A program made the translations under genes and the position numbers. 24,523 nucleotides of DNA from IMG/VR virus record IMGVR_UViG_3300030380_005305, positions 25,339-49,861 of that record; one strand, written 5' to 3'. This document shows positions 8,656 to 14,789 of the stretch, piece after piece. This DNA is from a virus. The first letter of the stretch is position 1, and each line of letters begins with the position of its first letter. The notes under the pieces were generated by a model. That model was not told the origin of the DNA. It was given only the letters and a program-made list of their open reading frames with translations, and did not search any database.

Positions 8656-9306
8656 ATGGCTTATTTAAATGCAAACATACCGCCAATTTATGCACAAATT
8701 AGAAGGGAGTATTTATATGACTGTAAAAAACATCACGGAGAAGTTGAAGACTGTATTATCTTTGGTATCACCTCTATGGGAGGTCGTGCTATCCTATGGC
8801 ATGCGCTTATGGAAAATGGTGCAATCTTTTATCGTCTCCCAATTACGGCTTTTATTCAACGTGGTTATGAATCCAAGTCTGTTCCATCCAAGAGACTTGA
8901 TGAACTGGAACTTTGGAATTCTTTTAGTTATTATCCTACTGTTACTAGTTGGTCTATTTTAACAGCCGCATCCGGAAAATATATAGGTAAAGATAAAAAA
9001 TGGCACCATGGCCACTATTTATTTACTGTTGACTGGGGACATCCAGATAGTAATATACTTGACACCGATCATTCGGAAATTCCGCACGAACATAAGTGCG
9101 CTCACATAATTGCATTAGATGATGGTAATTATGCAGCACAACCTAACAATCGATGTATATGGGACTTACCTTCTTTCACTGTGAAAGATAACATTCCAGA
9201 TTGGAAAGTGCAAACGAATGAATGGAACGTAGAAGATACTGGTAAATGGAAAACTGAAGATACCGATAATTTCTTTTACGAAATTGAGGAGAAAAAAAAT
9301 GATTAA
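8656..9306 (+). CDS. Conserved phage hypothetical protein
   Basis: 216 residues with a good RBS (AAGGAG, 6 bp before ATG). The protein is rich in Trp, His and Tyr (for example WHHGHYLFTVDWGHP near residues 115-130 and an HEHKCAH cluster near 145-150), with an acidic C-terminus. Clustered His/Asp/Cys could bind metal, but no named family comes to mind. It looks like a soluble globular protein without signal peptide or membrane span. It begins 9 bp after the carbamoyltransferase, and its end overlaps the next small gene. Confidence 0.85.
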   Translation: MAYLNANIPPIYAQIRREYLYDCKKHHGEVEDCIIFGITSMGGRAILWHALMENGAIFYRLPITAFIQRGYESKSVPSKRLDELELWNSFSYYPTVTSWSILTAASGKYIGKDKKWHHGHYLFTVDWGHPDSNILDTDHSEIPHEHKCAHIIALDDGNYAAQPNNRCIWDLPSFTVKDNIPDWKVQTNEWNVEDTGKWKTEDTDNFFYEIEEKKND

Positions 9307-9463
9307 TGTAGTTAATGGAATATGCATGGATTGTGGACACAGACATAGAGGAGTTGCAGAATGTAGTTTTTGTGAATGTGTTTGGGAAACAGTGCAAGAA
9401 AAAATAAGTATGATTAAAAAAATAAAAAATTTTTTAAGAAGATTAATTTTTTGGACAAGATAA
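9299..9463 (+). CDS. Small zinc-ribbon-like protein (54 aa)
   Basis: 54 residues starting at ATG 9299, which overlaps the preceding stop by 8 bp, with GGAG as RBS about 8 bp upstream. C9-x2-C12 (CMDC) and C22-x2-C25 (CSFC, plus C27) form a short two-knuckle metal-binding motif. The C-terminal half is a basic, hydrophobic helix (KKIKNFLRRLIFW). It may bind nucleic acid or protein. I know no family for it. It is one of several Cys4-type mini-proteins in this window. Confidence 0.65.
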   Translation: MINVVNGICMDCGHRHRGVAECSFCECVWETVQEKISMIKKIKNFLRRLIFWTR

Positions 9464-9480
9464 TTATGGAGTATCAGAGG

Positions 9481-9558
9481 ATGAACTATTACTTTACAGG
9501 TTTCCTAATAGTAATGTTAGTTGTCCTAGCTTTTTGTGGAGGACCAGGTGTCCAATAA
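9481..9558 (+). CDS. Possible 25-aa membrane micro-protein
   Basis: From ATG 9481 the frame reads 25 residues, almost all one hydrophobic segment (TGFLIVMLVVLAF) followed by CGGPGVQ. GGAG at 9468-9471 is a fitting RBS. An upstream ATG at 9466 would add five residues. It overlaps the following gene and sits in front of a membrane-anchored coiled-coil protein and a peptidase, so a small holin-like role is conceivable. The cysteine after LAF recalls a lipobox but Phe at -1 is unusual. It may also be merely a translational leader. Confidence 0.4.
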   Translation: MNYYFTGFLIVMLVVLAFCGGPGVQ

Positions 9559-9925
9559 ACCACTCAACATATCTGAATCGGCGGCTGTGCAGATGCCGAT
9601 GAAAACGGTTGCTAGCCTGATTTTACTCGTCGCAGCCGGCGTCTTCGCTTACACCGAGCTTACGGCAAGGTTAGTATCGCTGGAGACATCACGTGAGCTT
9701 TTTGAAAATGATTTATTAAAAAAATCTGAACAAGTGCCCGTGGACCAGGAACAACATTTTTTACTCGAAGATCTTTATAAAAGTGTCGAGAAAATGGAAA
9801 AGACTCAAGAAATGAACATGACCAACAAAGTTAATATAGAATTTCTTGCATCACAATTGGACAAAGCATTAAAAGACATAGAAGAATTAAAAGATAAAGT
9901 TAGAGAAAATGGAGGGCATCAATGA
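9548..9925 (+). CDS. Single-pass membrane protein with coiled-coil domain
   Basis: 125 residues from GTG 9548, chosen because GGAGG lies 5 bp upstream; an in-frame GTG at 9536 would add four residues but lacks this spacing. A transmembrane segment (VASLILLVAAGVFAYTEL, about residues 21-38) follows a short N-terminus. The rest is a charged coiled coil (for example SVEKMEKTQEMN and LDKALKDIEELKDKV). Short N-terminus, one span and a long coiled coil upstream of an endopeptidase resemble an inner-membrane spanin or a lysis accessory protein. This is inferred from architecture and position, not from sequence similarity. Confidence 0.75.
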   Translation: MSNKPLNISESAAVQMPMKTVASLILLVAAGVFAYTELTARLVSLETSRELFENDLLKKSEQVPVDQEQHFLLEDLYKSVEKMEKTQEMNMTNKVNIEFLASQLDKALKDIEELKDKVRENGGHQ

Positions 9926-10158
9926 TTTTAGAAGTAGTCGCTCTTCTTATGATTGTTAACGGAGAGATAAAAGAACACAGAATTCAAATTGATCCGGACA
10001 CAGGTAAACATTCGATGGCAATGTGTTTGAAAGGTAAGAGATATGCCAAGAGAACTGAAACAGGAAAAAATATACATCACCAGTGCATCAAGTCGATGGC
10101 CGAGGTAGAGCAGAATATTGATGGATCTTTGTCAATAAAAAAATTAATATTAGAATAA
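9922..10158 (+). CDS. Small protein of unknown function, hydrophobic N-terminus
   Basis: 78 residues. ATG overlaps the preceding stop (ATGA), with GGAGGG upstream as RBS; the stop shares its last A with the following start (TAATG). The N-terminal VVALLMIV is hydrophobic but short, so a weak signal or beta strand is possible. Two cysteines (AMCLKGKR and HQCIKS) may form a disulfide if exported. No family is recognised. Its place inside the candidate lysis group, between a membrane-anchored coiled-coil protein and the M15 peptidase, is the main clue. Confidence 0.7.
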   Translation: MILEVVALLMIVNGEIKEHRIQIDPDTGKHSMAMCLKGKRYAKRTETGKNIHHQCIKSMAEVEQNIDGSLSIKKLILE

Positions 10159-10634
10159 TGAATTTAAGTCGTAATTTTACACTTCAAGAGTTAATTAAAT
10201 CTGACACTGCTGTTAGACTAGATATCAACAACAATCCTAACTCTGGTCAAATAGAAAAATTAAAAGAACTTTGTGAAAATATTTTACAACCCGTAAGGGA
10301 TCACTTCGGTAGAGTAAAAGTAACGAGTGGGTTCCGTAGCGAGCAACTGTGCCTAAAGATAGGTAGCTCGATTAACAGCCAACATGCAAAAGCTGAGGCC
10401 GCAGACTTCGAATGTATGGGAACAGACAACGCTGAACTAGCTGACTGGATTTACATGAACCTAAATTTTGATCAATTGATCCTCGAATTCTACACGCCAG
10501 GCGAACCCAATTCGGGCTGGATCCACTGTAGTTACACATCAGATCAACCTAGAAAACAATTTCTACACGCATTTAAATCAGAAGGTAAAACAAAATATAA
10601 ACCTGTAATAGGAAAGGCTAAAGACCTTGTCTAA
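10158..10634 (+). CDS. M15-family peptidase, likely endolysin
   Basis: 158 residues, the usual size of Peptidase_M15_3 proteins. VTSGFRS (55-61) and the zinc ligands H76 (SQHAKAEAADFE, with D83) and H123 (GWIHCSY) are in place, so this is probably an active zinc peptidase (D-Ala-D-Ala or L-Ala-D-Glu endopeptidase) that cuts the peptidoglycan peptide stems at lysis. No signal peptide is visible, so release through a holin would be expected. It is coupled to the upstream gene by TAATG and overlaps the next gene by 8 bp. Confidence 0.9.
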   Translation: MNLSRNFTLQELIKSDTAVRLDINNNPNSGQIEKLKELCENILQPVRDHFGRVKVTSGFRSEQLCLKIGSSINSQHAKAEAADFECMGTDNAELADWIYMNLNFDQLILEFYTPGEPNSGWIHCSYTSDQPRKQFLHAFKSEGKTKYKPVIGKAKDLV

Positions 10635-10836
10635 TAAATTTAAAACATTTAATAATATAGATACTGTTCATGGTATTTGTGAAGAGTGCCAGGAAGATAC
10701 TATATTAGTTGCTATTGTTACTGATTATTATAGATGCACTAATTGTGGAAGTGACACTAGACAACACATTAATGGTAGTATAAGATACATGAAGTTAAGT
10801 GAAAGAGACAAAGAATATATAAAAGCTAATGGCTAA
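10627..10836 (+). CDS. Zinc-ribbon protein (69 aa)
   Basis: 69 residues from TTG 10627, supported by GGAAAGG (10611-10617) about 9 bp upstream and by overlap with the preceding stop. ICEECQED and RCTNCGSD form a classical Cys4 zinc ribbon spaced by about 19 residues. The C-terminus is charged. Such proteins often bind nucleic acid or RNA polymerase, but no target can be named here. The next small gene starts inside its last codons. Confidence 0.8.
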   Translation: MSNKFKTFNNIDTVHGICEECQEDTILVAIVTDYYRCTNCGSDTRQHINGSIRYMKLSERDKEYIKANG

Positions 10837-10963
10837 ACAAAAATTTACGCATTACATTCCTAGGGATAAACCTAAGAAGAGAGGGCCGCGACAACACAAA
10901 AAAAATTTAAATAAAAGTGAGCGGAGACAGCGTAAAATGACGCGTTACAAAGGCCAAGGTTAA
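10829..10963 (+). CDS. Very basic 44-aa protein
   Basis: 44 residues from ATG 10829, overlapping the zinc-ribbon gene by 8 bp. About 18 residues are Lys or Arg (for example PKKRGPRQHKKNL and ERRQRKMTRYKG), with almost no acidic residues, so it should bind nucleic acid or an acidic surface. No family is recognised. The clean overlap and the closeness of the following gene (8 bp downstream) support it as real, though it is short. Confidence 0.6.
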   Translation: MAKQKFTHYIPRDKPKKRGPRQHKKNLNKSERRQRKMTRYKGQG

Positions 10964-10971
10964 ATTAAAAC

Positions 10972-11520
10972 ATGGATCATACAGAGTTTGTTGTAGAAAT
11001 TAAAAATATTATTAATCCGGAATTCATTAAAAAAATAATTCCTGTAATAAATCATAAAGCTAAAAAACATTTAGATGTTATAAATGGATTTAGAAAAGAC
11101 GTAAGAAATGTTAAAGGTTATCATATAGACCCGGAGGGTTCTCCTACAGATATTTTTTATTGGAATTATATAAAATCAGAAATAGAAAGACTTTATACTT
11201 ACTATAAAATTAAATTTCCAATAATGAAAAGTGATAAAATTAATCAAATTGATTTATTAAAATATTCTGTTGGAGGAAAATATAATGCTCATACTGATCA
11301 TGGAACTTATTCTGCAAGACATTTAAGTATAATTATGAATTTAAATGATGATTATGAAGGAGGAGAGTTAGTATTTACAGATCAAAAATTTAATGAAATT
11401 AAAAAATATAAACTTGGTAAAGGATCTATTATATTTTTTCCTAGTAATTTTATGTATCCACATAGTATTCAACCTATAACAAAAGGAAAAAGGTATAGTA
11501 TAGTGTCATGGCTGCAGTAA
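10972..11520 (+). CDS. 2OG-Fe(II) oxygenase, prolyl-4-hydroxylase-like (first of three)
   Basis: 182 residues. The double-stranded beta-helix core carries the iron triad H107-x-D109 (YNAHTDHG) and H164 (PHSIQP), and R174 (GKRYSIVSW), which would bind the 2-oxoglutarate carboxylate. Spacing and the EGGELVF block match the P4H-type (2OG-FeII_Oxy) group. It should hydroxylate a protein, nucleic-acid or small-molecule substrate, which is unknown. It is not of the TET/JBP type by eye. It overlaps the second oxygenase gene by 13 bp, so the three are one translational cluster. Confidence 0.9.
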   Translation: MDHTEFVVEIKNIINPEFIKKIIPVINHKAKKHLDVINGFRKDVRNVKGYHIDPEGSPTDIFYWNYIKSEIERLYTYYKIKFPIMKSDKINQIDLLKYSVGGKYNAHTDHGTYSARHLSIIMNLNDDYEGGELVFTDQKFNEIKKYKLGKGSIIFFPSNFMYPHSIQPITKGKRYSIVSWLQ

Positions 11521-12047
11521 AATATAAATTAATAAAAAATTTTTTTTCCGAAGAAGAAATTAAAATTTTACATCACTATTGTTATAATAAATTAGATAGC
11601 AATAAAGACTGTACTATAGATACACAGTCTTTATCTCCATCATGGTACAATGATTTATTAATGAATTCTTTATTACATACAAAGTTACCTATAGTTGAAA
11701 AAGAATCTAATCTAAAATTATTTCCAACTTATGCATATTGGAGATACTATGTAATTGGTGGTAGATTAGCTAAACATATTGATAGACCAGCATGTGAGAT
11801 ATCTGTTACGGCCTGTATTAAAAAATATGATGACTGGCCTTTGATTGTAGAAAATAGTGAATTCTTTTTAAAAGAAGGAGATGCAGTTATATATGCGGGG
11901 TGTGATCAAGAACATTGGCGTCCTGGTACTTATAAAGGTGAAGGAATAGCTCAAGTATTTTTTCATTATGTAAATCAACATGGTCCTAATAAAGATCATG
12001 CATATGATAAAATAAAAAATCAAGAGGAGAAAATGCAAAAATGGTAG
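11508..12047 (+). CDS. 2OG-Fe(II) oxygenase-like protein (second of three)
   Basis: 179 residues. It shows H90-x-D92 (AKHIDRP) and H136 (QEHWRPG) at the spacing expected for a cupin-type iron centre, with the LKEGDAVIYAG strand pair between. The exact 2OG-binding residue is less clear than in the neighbour: R138 or a residue in the VFFHYVNQHGP segment could serve. The fold assignment is firm enough, the substrate unknown. Sequence similarity to the first oxygenase is low, so this is not a recent tandem duplication. It overlaps the next gene by 7 bp. Confidence 0.82.
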   Translation: MAAVKYKLIKNFFSEEEIKILHHYCYNKLDSNKDCTIDTQSLSPSWYNDLLMNSLLHTKLPIVEKESNLKLFPTYAYWRYYVIGGRLAKHIDRPACEISVTACIKKYDDWPLIVENSEFFLKEGDAVIYAGCDQEHWRPGTYKGEGIAQVFFHYVNQHGPNKDHAYDKIKNQEEKMQKW

Positions 12048-12565
12048 AAAAAGTTTACGAAATAGACAATGTTTTAAATGGATATGAACTCAAACATTTT
12101 TATACACAATTATTAAATAATAATTGGAAGATTAATTCTACATATGGAGATGATATATTTAGTAATTTTTATCCAACTTTTGAAGTATCTTTTGAAGATA
12201 CTGTTTATCAACAATATTGGTTTGGATTTTTTACAGGAATTGTATCATCAATTAATAGTCATCTTAAAAAAGAAAAAAATTTTGATTTAGGTAGTTATAA
12301 AATTAAACATATCACTTTGAATGCACAACATAATACTGGTAAATTTCATTTTCATGATCATAGAAAATATAAACATGTTATAGTTGGATTCTTAACGCCC
12401 GATTGGGATGATAGTTGGGGAGGAGAATTACAAATTGAAGATAAAACAATTAAATTTAAACCAGGTAATTTTGTTTTATTTTCTGGTAATAAATTACATG
12501 ATGCAATGCCTATCAAATCAAACTTACCTTATTGGCGTATTTCTGTTGGAATATTTATTGATTAA
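12041..12565 (+). CDS. 2OG-Fe(II) oxygenase-like protein (third of three)
   Basis: 174 residues; ATG is preceded by GAGGAG. The C-terminal half shows the typical order: FHFHDHRKYKH (102-112), PDWDDSWGGEL (120-130), KPGNFVLFSGNKLHDA with H153, and WRISVGIF with R166. The first iron motif is unusual, reading HFHDH instead of a clean HxD, so iron coordination may differ or the enzyme may be inactive. Substrate unknown. It is the last gene of this rightward block; its 3' end overlaps a minus-strand gene by 4 bp. Confidence 0.8.
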   Translation: MVEKVYEIDNVLNGYELKHFYTQLLNNNWKINSTYGDDIFSNFYPTFEVSFEDTVYQQYWFGFFTGIVSSINSHLKKEKNFDLGSYKIKHITLNAQHNTGKFHFHDHRKYKHVIVGFLTPDWDDSWGGELQIEDKTIKFKPGNFVLFSGNKLHDAMPIKSNLPYWRISVGIFID

Positions 12566-12807
12566 GTCTCTGCCTGTTCTGGTATATAGGGCTCACAGAT
12601 AAATTTAGGATAAAGTCTACTTTTATCTATTTGTTCATTTGTTACTAATTCGCTGTTGTAAAATAGTTCAAAAGATTGACCTAAACCGTCTTTAATGCAA
12701 CTACTAAAGGTATTATGATTCATCTGATATGAATGCATATCTTGAGTAACTGGTAAACAATTATTACCTATTCCAGTACATATAAATAATGTTAATAAAA
12801 ATTCCAT
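12562..12807 (-). CDS. Small putatively exported cysteine-containing protein
   Basis: 81 residues on the minus strand, starting at 12807 with AAGGG as RBS. The N-terminus MEFLLTLFICTGIGNN looks like a short signal or membrane anchor. Four cysteines (C10, C17, C37, C71) could form disulfides outside the cytoplasm. No family is known to me. It is the only minus-strand gene between 1 and 17.1 kb, and is divergent from the ribbon-helix-helix gene, with which it shares the AGGATATCCT palindrome region. A role in superinfection exclusion or host envelope change would suit an exported early product but is speculative. Confidence 0.72.
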   Translation of the reverse strand: MEFLLTLFICTGIGNNCLPVTQDMHSYQMNHNTFSSCIKDGLGQSFELFYNSELVTNEQIDKSRLYPKFICEPYIPEQAET

Positions 12808-12814
12808 ATAACCC

Positions 12815-12848
12815 TTGACACAAAGAAGAATATTTTGTAGGATATCCT
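12815..12848 (+). promoter_or_regulatory. Promoter with palindromic operator between divergent genes
   Basis: TTGACA (12815-12820), 17-bp spacer and TAGGAT (12838-12843) point at the ribbon-helix-helix gene. The perfect palindrome AGGATATCCT (12839-12848) covers the -10, and a further AGGATAT (12864-12870) lies by the RBS. The site is also upstream of the divergent minus-strand gene. This is a natural place for autoregulation by the encoded regulator. Confidence 0.6.
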
Positions 12849-12875
12849 TATATTAAAAATGAAAGGATATAACAG

Positions 12876-13049
12876 ATGACTGATTTTAGCAAATACAAAA
12901 ACATCTCTATAAAAAAAGAGACGTATGCAAAAATTGACAAAATTAGAAAAGTGTTAGTACCCGATGATCCCGAAGTATCGAGAGCGCAGGTAGTAACTAT
13001 TCTAGTAAACAAAGAAGCCAAACGTTTAAATGGCAAAATCAAAGACTAA
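12876..13049 (+). CDS. Ribbon-helix-helix-like DNA-binding regulator (57 aa)
   Basis: 57 residues from ATG 12876, with AAAGGATATAAC as RBS region. After a short arm, a beta strand (YKNISIKKETYAKI, residues 7-20) is followed by two helices (DKIRKVLV and SRAQVVTILVNKEAKRL), the length and order of Arc/MetJ/CopG-type ribbon-helix-helix repressors. Such proteins dimerise and place the strand in the major groove. The gene lies under its own promoter with an AGGATATCCT palindrome, and related motifs occur at other phage promoters, so it is a good candidate for the phage regulator. Assignment is by pattern; no search was run. Confidence 0.65.
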   Translation: MTDFSKYKNISIKKETYAKIDKIRKVLVPDDPEVSRAQVVTILVNKEAKRLNGKIKD

Positions 13050-13067
13050 CCAATACAGGAGGAAAGT

Positions 13068-13316
13068 ATGAAATATACATTAGTCAAAAGAATCACTTTC
13101 TCAAGTGATACAAACGATATAGTGAGTGTAATAAAAGAAGCAAACTCATTAGAAGATGTGCTGAAATATAAAGTAGGCGCAGAAATGTTAGAGGATCCAA
13201 AAGATAACACAAGTTTTGAGATTCTAATTAACATTAACAATGCATTTGATTACATCAAAGAGCCAGGAAAACCTTTGCTGCTCACAGATGAAGTTAAAAA
13301 TCAGAAGGCATCGTGA
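13068..13316 (+). CDS. Small protein of unknown function
   Basis: 82 residues with one of the strongest RBSs in the window (AGGAGG, 5-6 bp before ATG). Predicted mixed alpha/beta, with a DTNDIVSVIKEANSLEDVLKY segment probably helical and an EILININNAF strand. No family recognised. It is the second gene of the regulator's operon, and its stop overlaps the GTG start of the next gene. The strong RBS suggests abundant early expression. Confidence 0.78.
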   Translation: MKYTLVKRITFSSDTNDIVSVIKEANSLEDVLKYKVGAEMLEDPKDNTSFEILININNAFDYIKEPGKPLLLTDEVKNQKAS

Positions 13317-13495
13317 CGGAACTTAGAGACGAACATTTGGAGGTTATAAGTCGAAACAAAGCCATAGCTTATGAAAAAGAAAATAGTGATAAGTTATTAA
13401 AGGCCCGTGAGATTTATAACCAAACCAAGGGTTTACAAAATATATCGGAGCATGAACTCAAAAAATTTAATGAGTTGATGAAGTATAAGATATGA
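13313..13495 (+). CDS. Small helical protein of unknown function (GTG start)
   Basis: 60 residues from GTG 13313, which overlaps the preceding TGA (GTGA). The product is charged and mainly helical (for example SDKLLKAREIYNQTKGLQ). No domain recognised. Its stop overlaps the next start (ATGATG at 13492-13497). Coupled junctions on both sides support it being real. Confidence 0.65.
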   Translation: MTELRDEHLEVISRNKAIAYEKENSDKLLKAREIYNQTKGLQNISEHELKKFNELMKYKI

Positions 13496-13710
13496 TGAGT
13501 GAAGCCGACATAATTGAATATCATAAACTGGTAGAACAGTTAGAGTTATTAAAAAAGAAAGGAACCCCGGTTGATGACCGGGGTCCTAATGATCTTACTA
13601 AACAAATAGAAGTGTTAGAGTTTAGGAATGAAAAGCTACACAAGTACAATGAAAAATTGATTGAAGAAGTAAGATCTCTTCGATCTAAATTATATATAAA
13701 GGAAAACTAA
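13492..13710 (+). CDS. Small coiled-coil protein with an embedded GC-rich hairpin
   Basis: 72 residues. Start is either ATG 13492 (overlapping the previous stop) or the adjacent ATG 13495. Two helical, heptad-like regions (DIIEYHKLVEQLELLKKK and a C-terminal LEFRNEKLHKYNEKL stretch) flank a turn-rich linker, GTPVDDRGPND. That linker is encoded by a very stable DNA/RNA hairpin at 13561-13586. The product may dimerise as a coiled coil. No family is recognised. Confidence 0.7.
   Translation: MMSEADIIEYHKLVEQLELLKKKGTPVDDRGPNDLTKQIEVLEFRNEKLHKYNEKLIEEVRSLRSKLYIKEN
13561..13586 (+). other. Strong GC-rich hairpin inside a coding region
   Basis: GGAACCCCGG (13561-13570) pairs with CCGGGGTCC (13578-13586) around loop TTGATGA, nine base pairs with a single bulged A. 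It stands out in an AT-rich genome. No U-tract follows, so it is not a standard terminator. It could be a pause, an RNase processing site between the small early genes and the alpha-CTD gene, or chance in the linker codons. Confidence 0.55.
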
Positions 13711-13711
13711 T

Positions 13712-14134
13712 ATGAATAGAGAACTACTAGAAAAACCAATAAGTGATCTTGAATTAAGTGTAAGAGTACACTCTGCATTTTTAAGATACGAACCTCAAAT
13801 GAAAACAATTGGAGACTTAATACAAAAAACTCCAGGTGAGTTACTACGAACACCTAACTTTGGTCGTAAATCTATAAAAGAAGTGACAGAAGTTTTAGCT
13901 GCCATGGGTTTAAATTTAGGAACAAGTTCTGAATCTATACCTCCAACGATGGATAAAGTAAGACAAGACTTTGTTTATAATATAATTGAACATGCATCGA
14001 GTGCAGCAGGTAAATCTTTAGAGGTTATTGTAGATAAAAAAGAATGGGCCTATCATGATATTGAAAAATATTTTGAGTCTCATAGAAAAATAATGGACGC
14101 ATATAAAGAAGCATTACAGAGGCTGCATGATTAA
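13712..14134 (+). CDS. Homologue of the RNA polymerase alpha subunit C-terminal domain
   Basis: 140 residues. Residues about 5-70 closely match bacterial RpoA alpha-CTD: PISDLELSVR against PVDDLELTVR in E. coli, IGDLIQKTPGELL against IGDLVQRTEVELL, TPNFGRKSIKEV against TPNLGKKSLTEI, then LAAMGLNLG against LASRGLSLG. DNA-contacting positions equal to E. coli R265, N294, G296, K298 and S299 are kept as R18, N49, G51, K53 and S54, while N268 has no clear match because of a two-residue insertion. The N-terminal assembly domain of alpha is absent, and residues 71-140 are a unique helical extension. It may bind UP-element DNA, sigma or host activators and so redirect host polymerase. It is coupled to the methyltransferase gene by an 8-bp overlap. 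Confidence 0.88.
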   Translation: MNRELLEKPISDLELSVRVHSAFLRYEPQMKTIGDLIQKTPGELLRTPNFGRKSIKEVTEVLAAMGLNLGTSSESIPPTMDKVRQDFVYNIIEHASSAAGKSLEVIVDKKEWAYHDIEKYFESHRKIMDAYKEALQRLHD

Positions 14135-14789
14135 AGGAGATAGTAAAGGCTATAATTTTTTAGCTAAATGGACTGATCAATTAAGCCCACGAGACTTTTA
14201 TTTAACTGTAGAGATTGGTGTTCGTGAGGGTTACGGCTCTCACGTCATCATGGAGAATCTTAAAAATAAAAATCATTTTCACATAGGTATAGATCCTTAT
14301 GGAGACATGCTATACGACCACGTGGATACTCAAGCAGGTTTGGTGCCTAGGTGGACAGACTTTGATGGTAATATTTTATATAATCCAGATGGTTCATTTA
14401 AGACTCCAACGTATCCTAACTCTATGAAACAAACTTTCTTAACTGCTTTTAATAAACACGAAAATTTTATTCTGTATCAATTGGAAGACATTGAATATTT
14501 TAATGCCTTTGGTCAAGGGGTACCTATTTATTATAAAGGTGAAAAAAAAATTATGAACACTTATGATTTGGTTCACTTCGATGGTCCTCACACTACCGCT
14601 ACAGTATTACATGAAGCTTTATTTTTTGCTAATCGATCTAGACCTGGGACTAGATTTGTATTCGATGATGTAGATACTTATGACATAAGAGTAATTCAAC
14701 AAGCACTGACTCATTATGATTTTTATATAATGGAACGAGGTGAAAATAAAATATGTTTAGAAAGATCTAATGGCTTACAAAAATCCTAA
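14127..14789 (+). CDS. Class I SAM-dependent methyltransferase (Methyltransf_24-like)
   Basis: 220 residues. The Rossmann SAM-binding motif is VEIGVREGYG (28-37), followed by the acidic ribose-binding HIGIDPYGD (D56). Later come DLVHFDGPHT (147-156) and RFVFDDVD (176-183), the aspartates of metal-dependent O-methyltransferases of the TylF/Methyltransf_24 kind. It probably methylates a small molecule or glycan hydroxyl rather than DNA, since no DPPY-type motif exists. The RBS AGAGG lies 4 bp before ATG. It overlaps the HNH gene by 20 bp. Confidence 0.78.
   Translation: MIKGDSKGYNFLAKWTDQLSPRDFYLTVEIGVREGYGSHVIMENLKNKNHFHIGIDPYGDMLYDHVDTQAGLVPRWTDFDGNILYNPDGSFKTPTYPNSMKQTFLTAFNKHENFILYQLEDIEYFNAFGQGVPIYYKGEKKIMNTYDLVHFDGPHTTATVLHEALFFANRSRPGTRFVFDDVDTYDIRVIQQALTHYDFYIMERGENKICLERSNGLQKS

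Noticed and set aside
10972-12565. TET/JBP-type base dioxygenases
   Set aside because: The spacing and flanking motifs resemble prolyl-4-hydroxylase-like oxygenases; no TET/JBP signature was seen, so a DNA-base substrate is left only as a hypothesis.
14127-14789. DNA methyltransferase
   Set aside because: SAM-binding motif is present, but no DPPY/NPPY or cytosine-enzyme PC motif; the DGPH and FDDVD features fit an O-methyltransferase instead.
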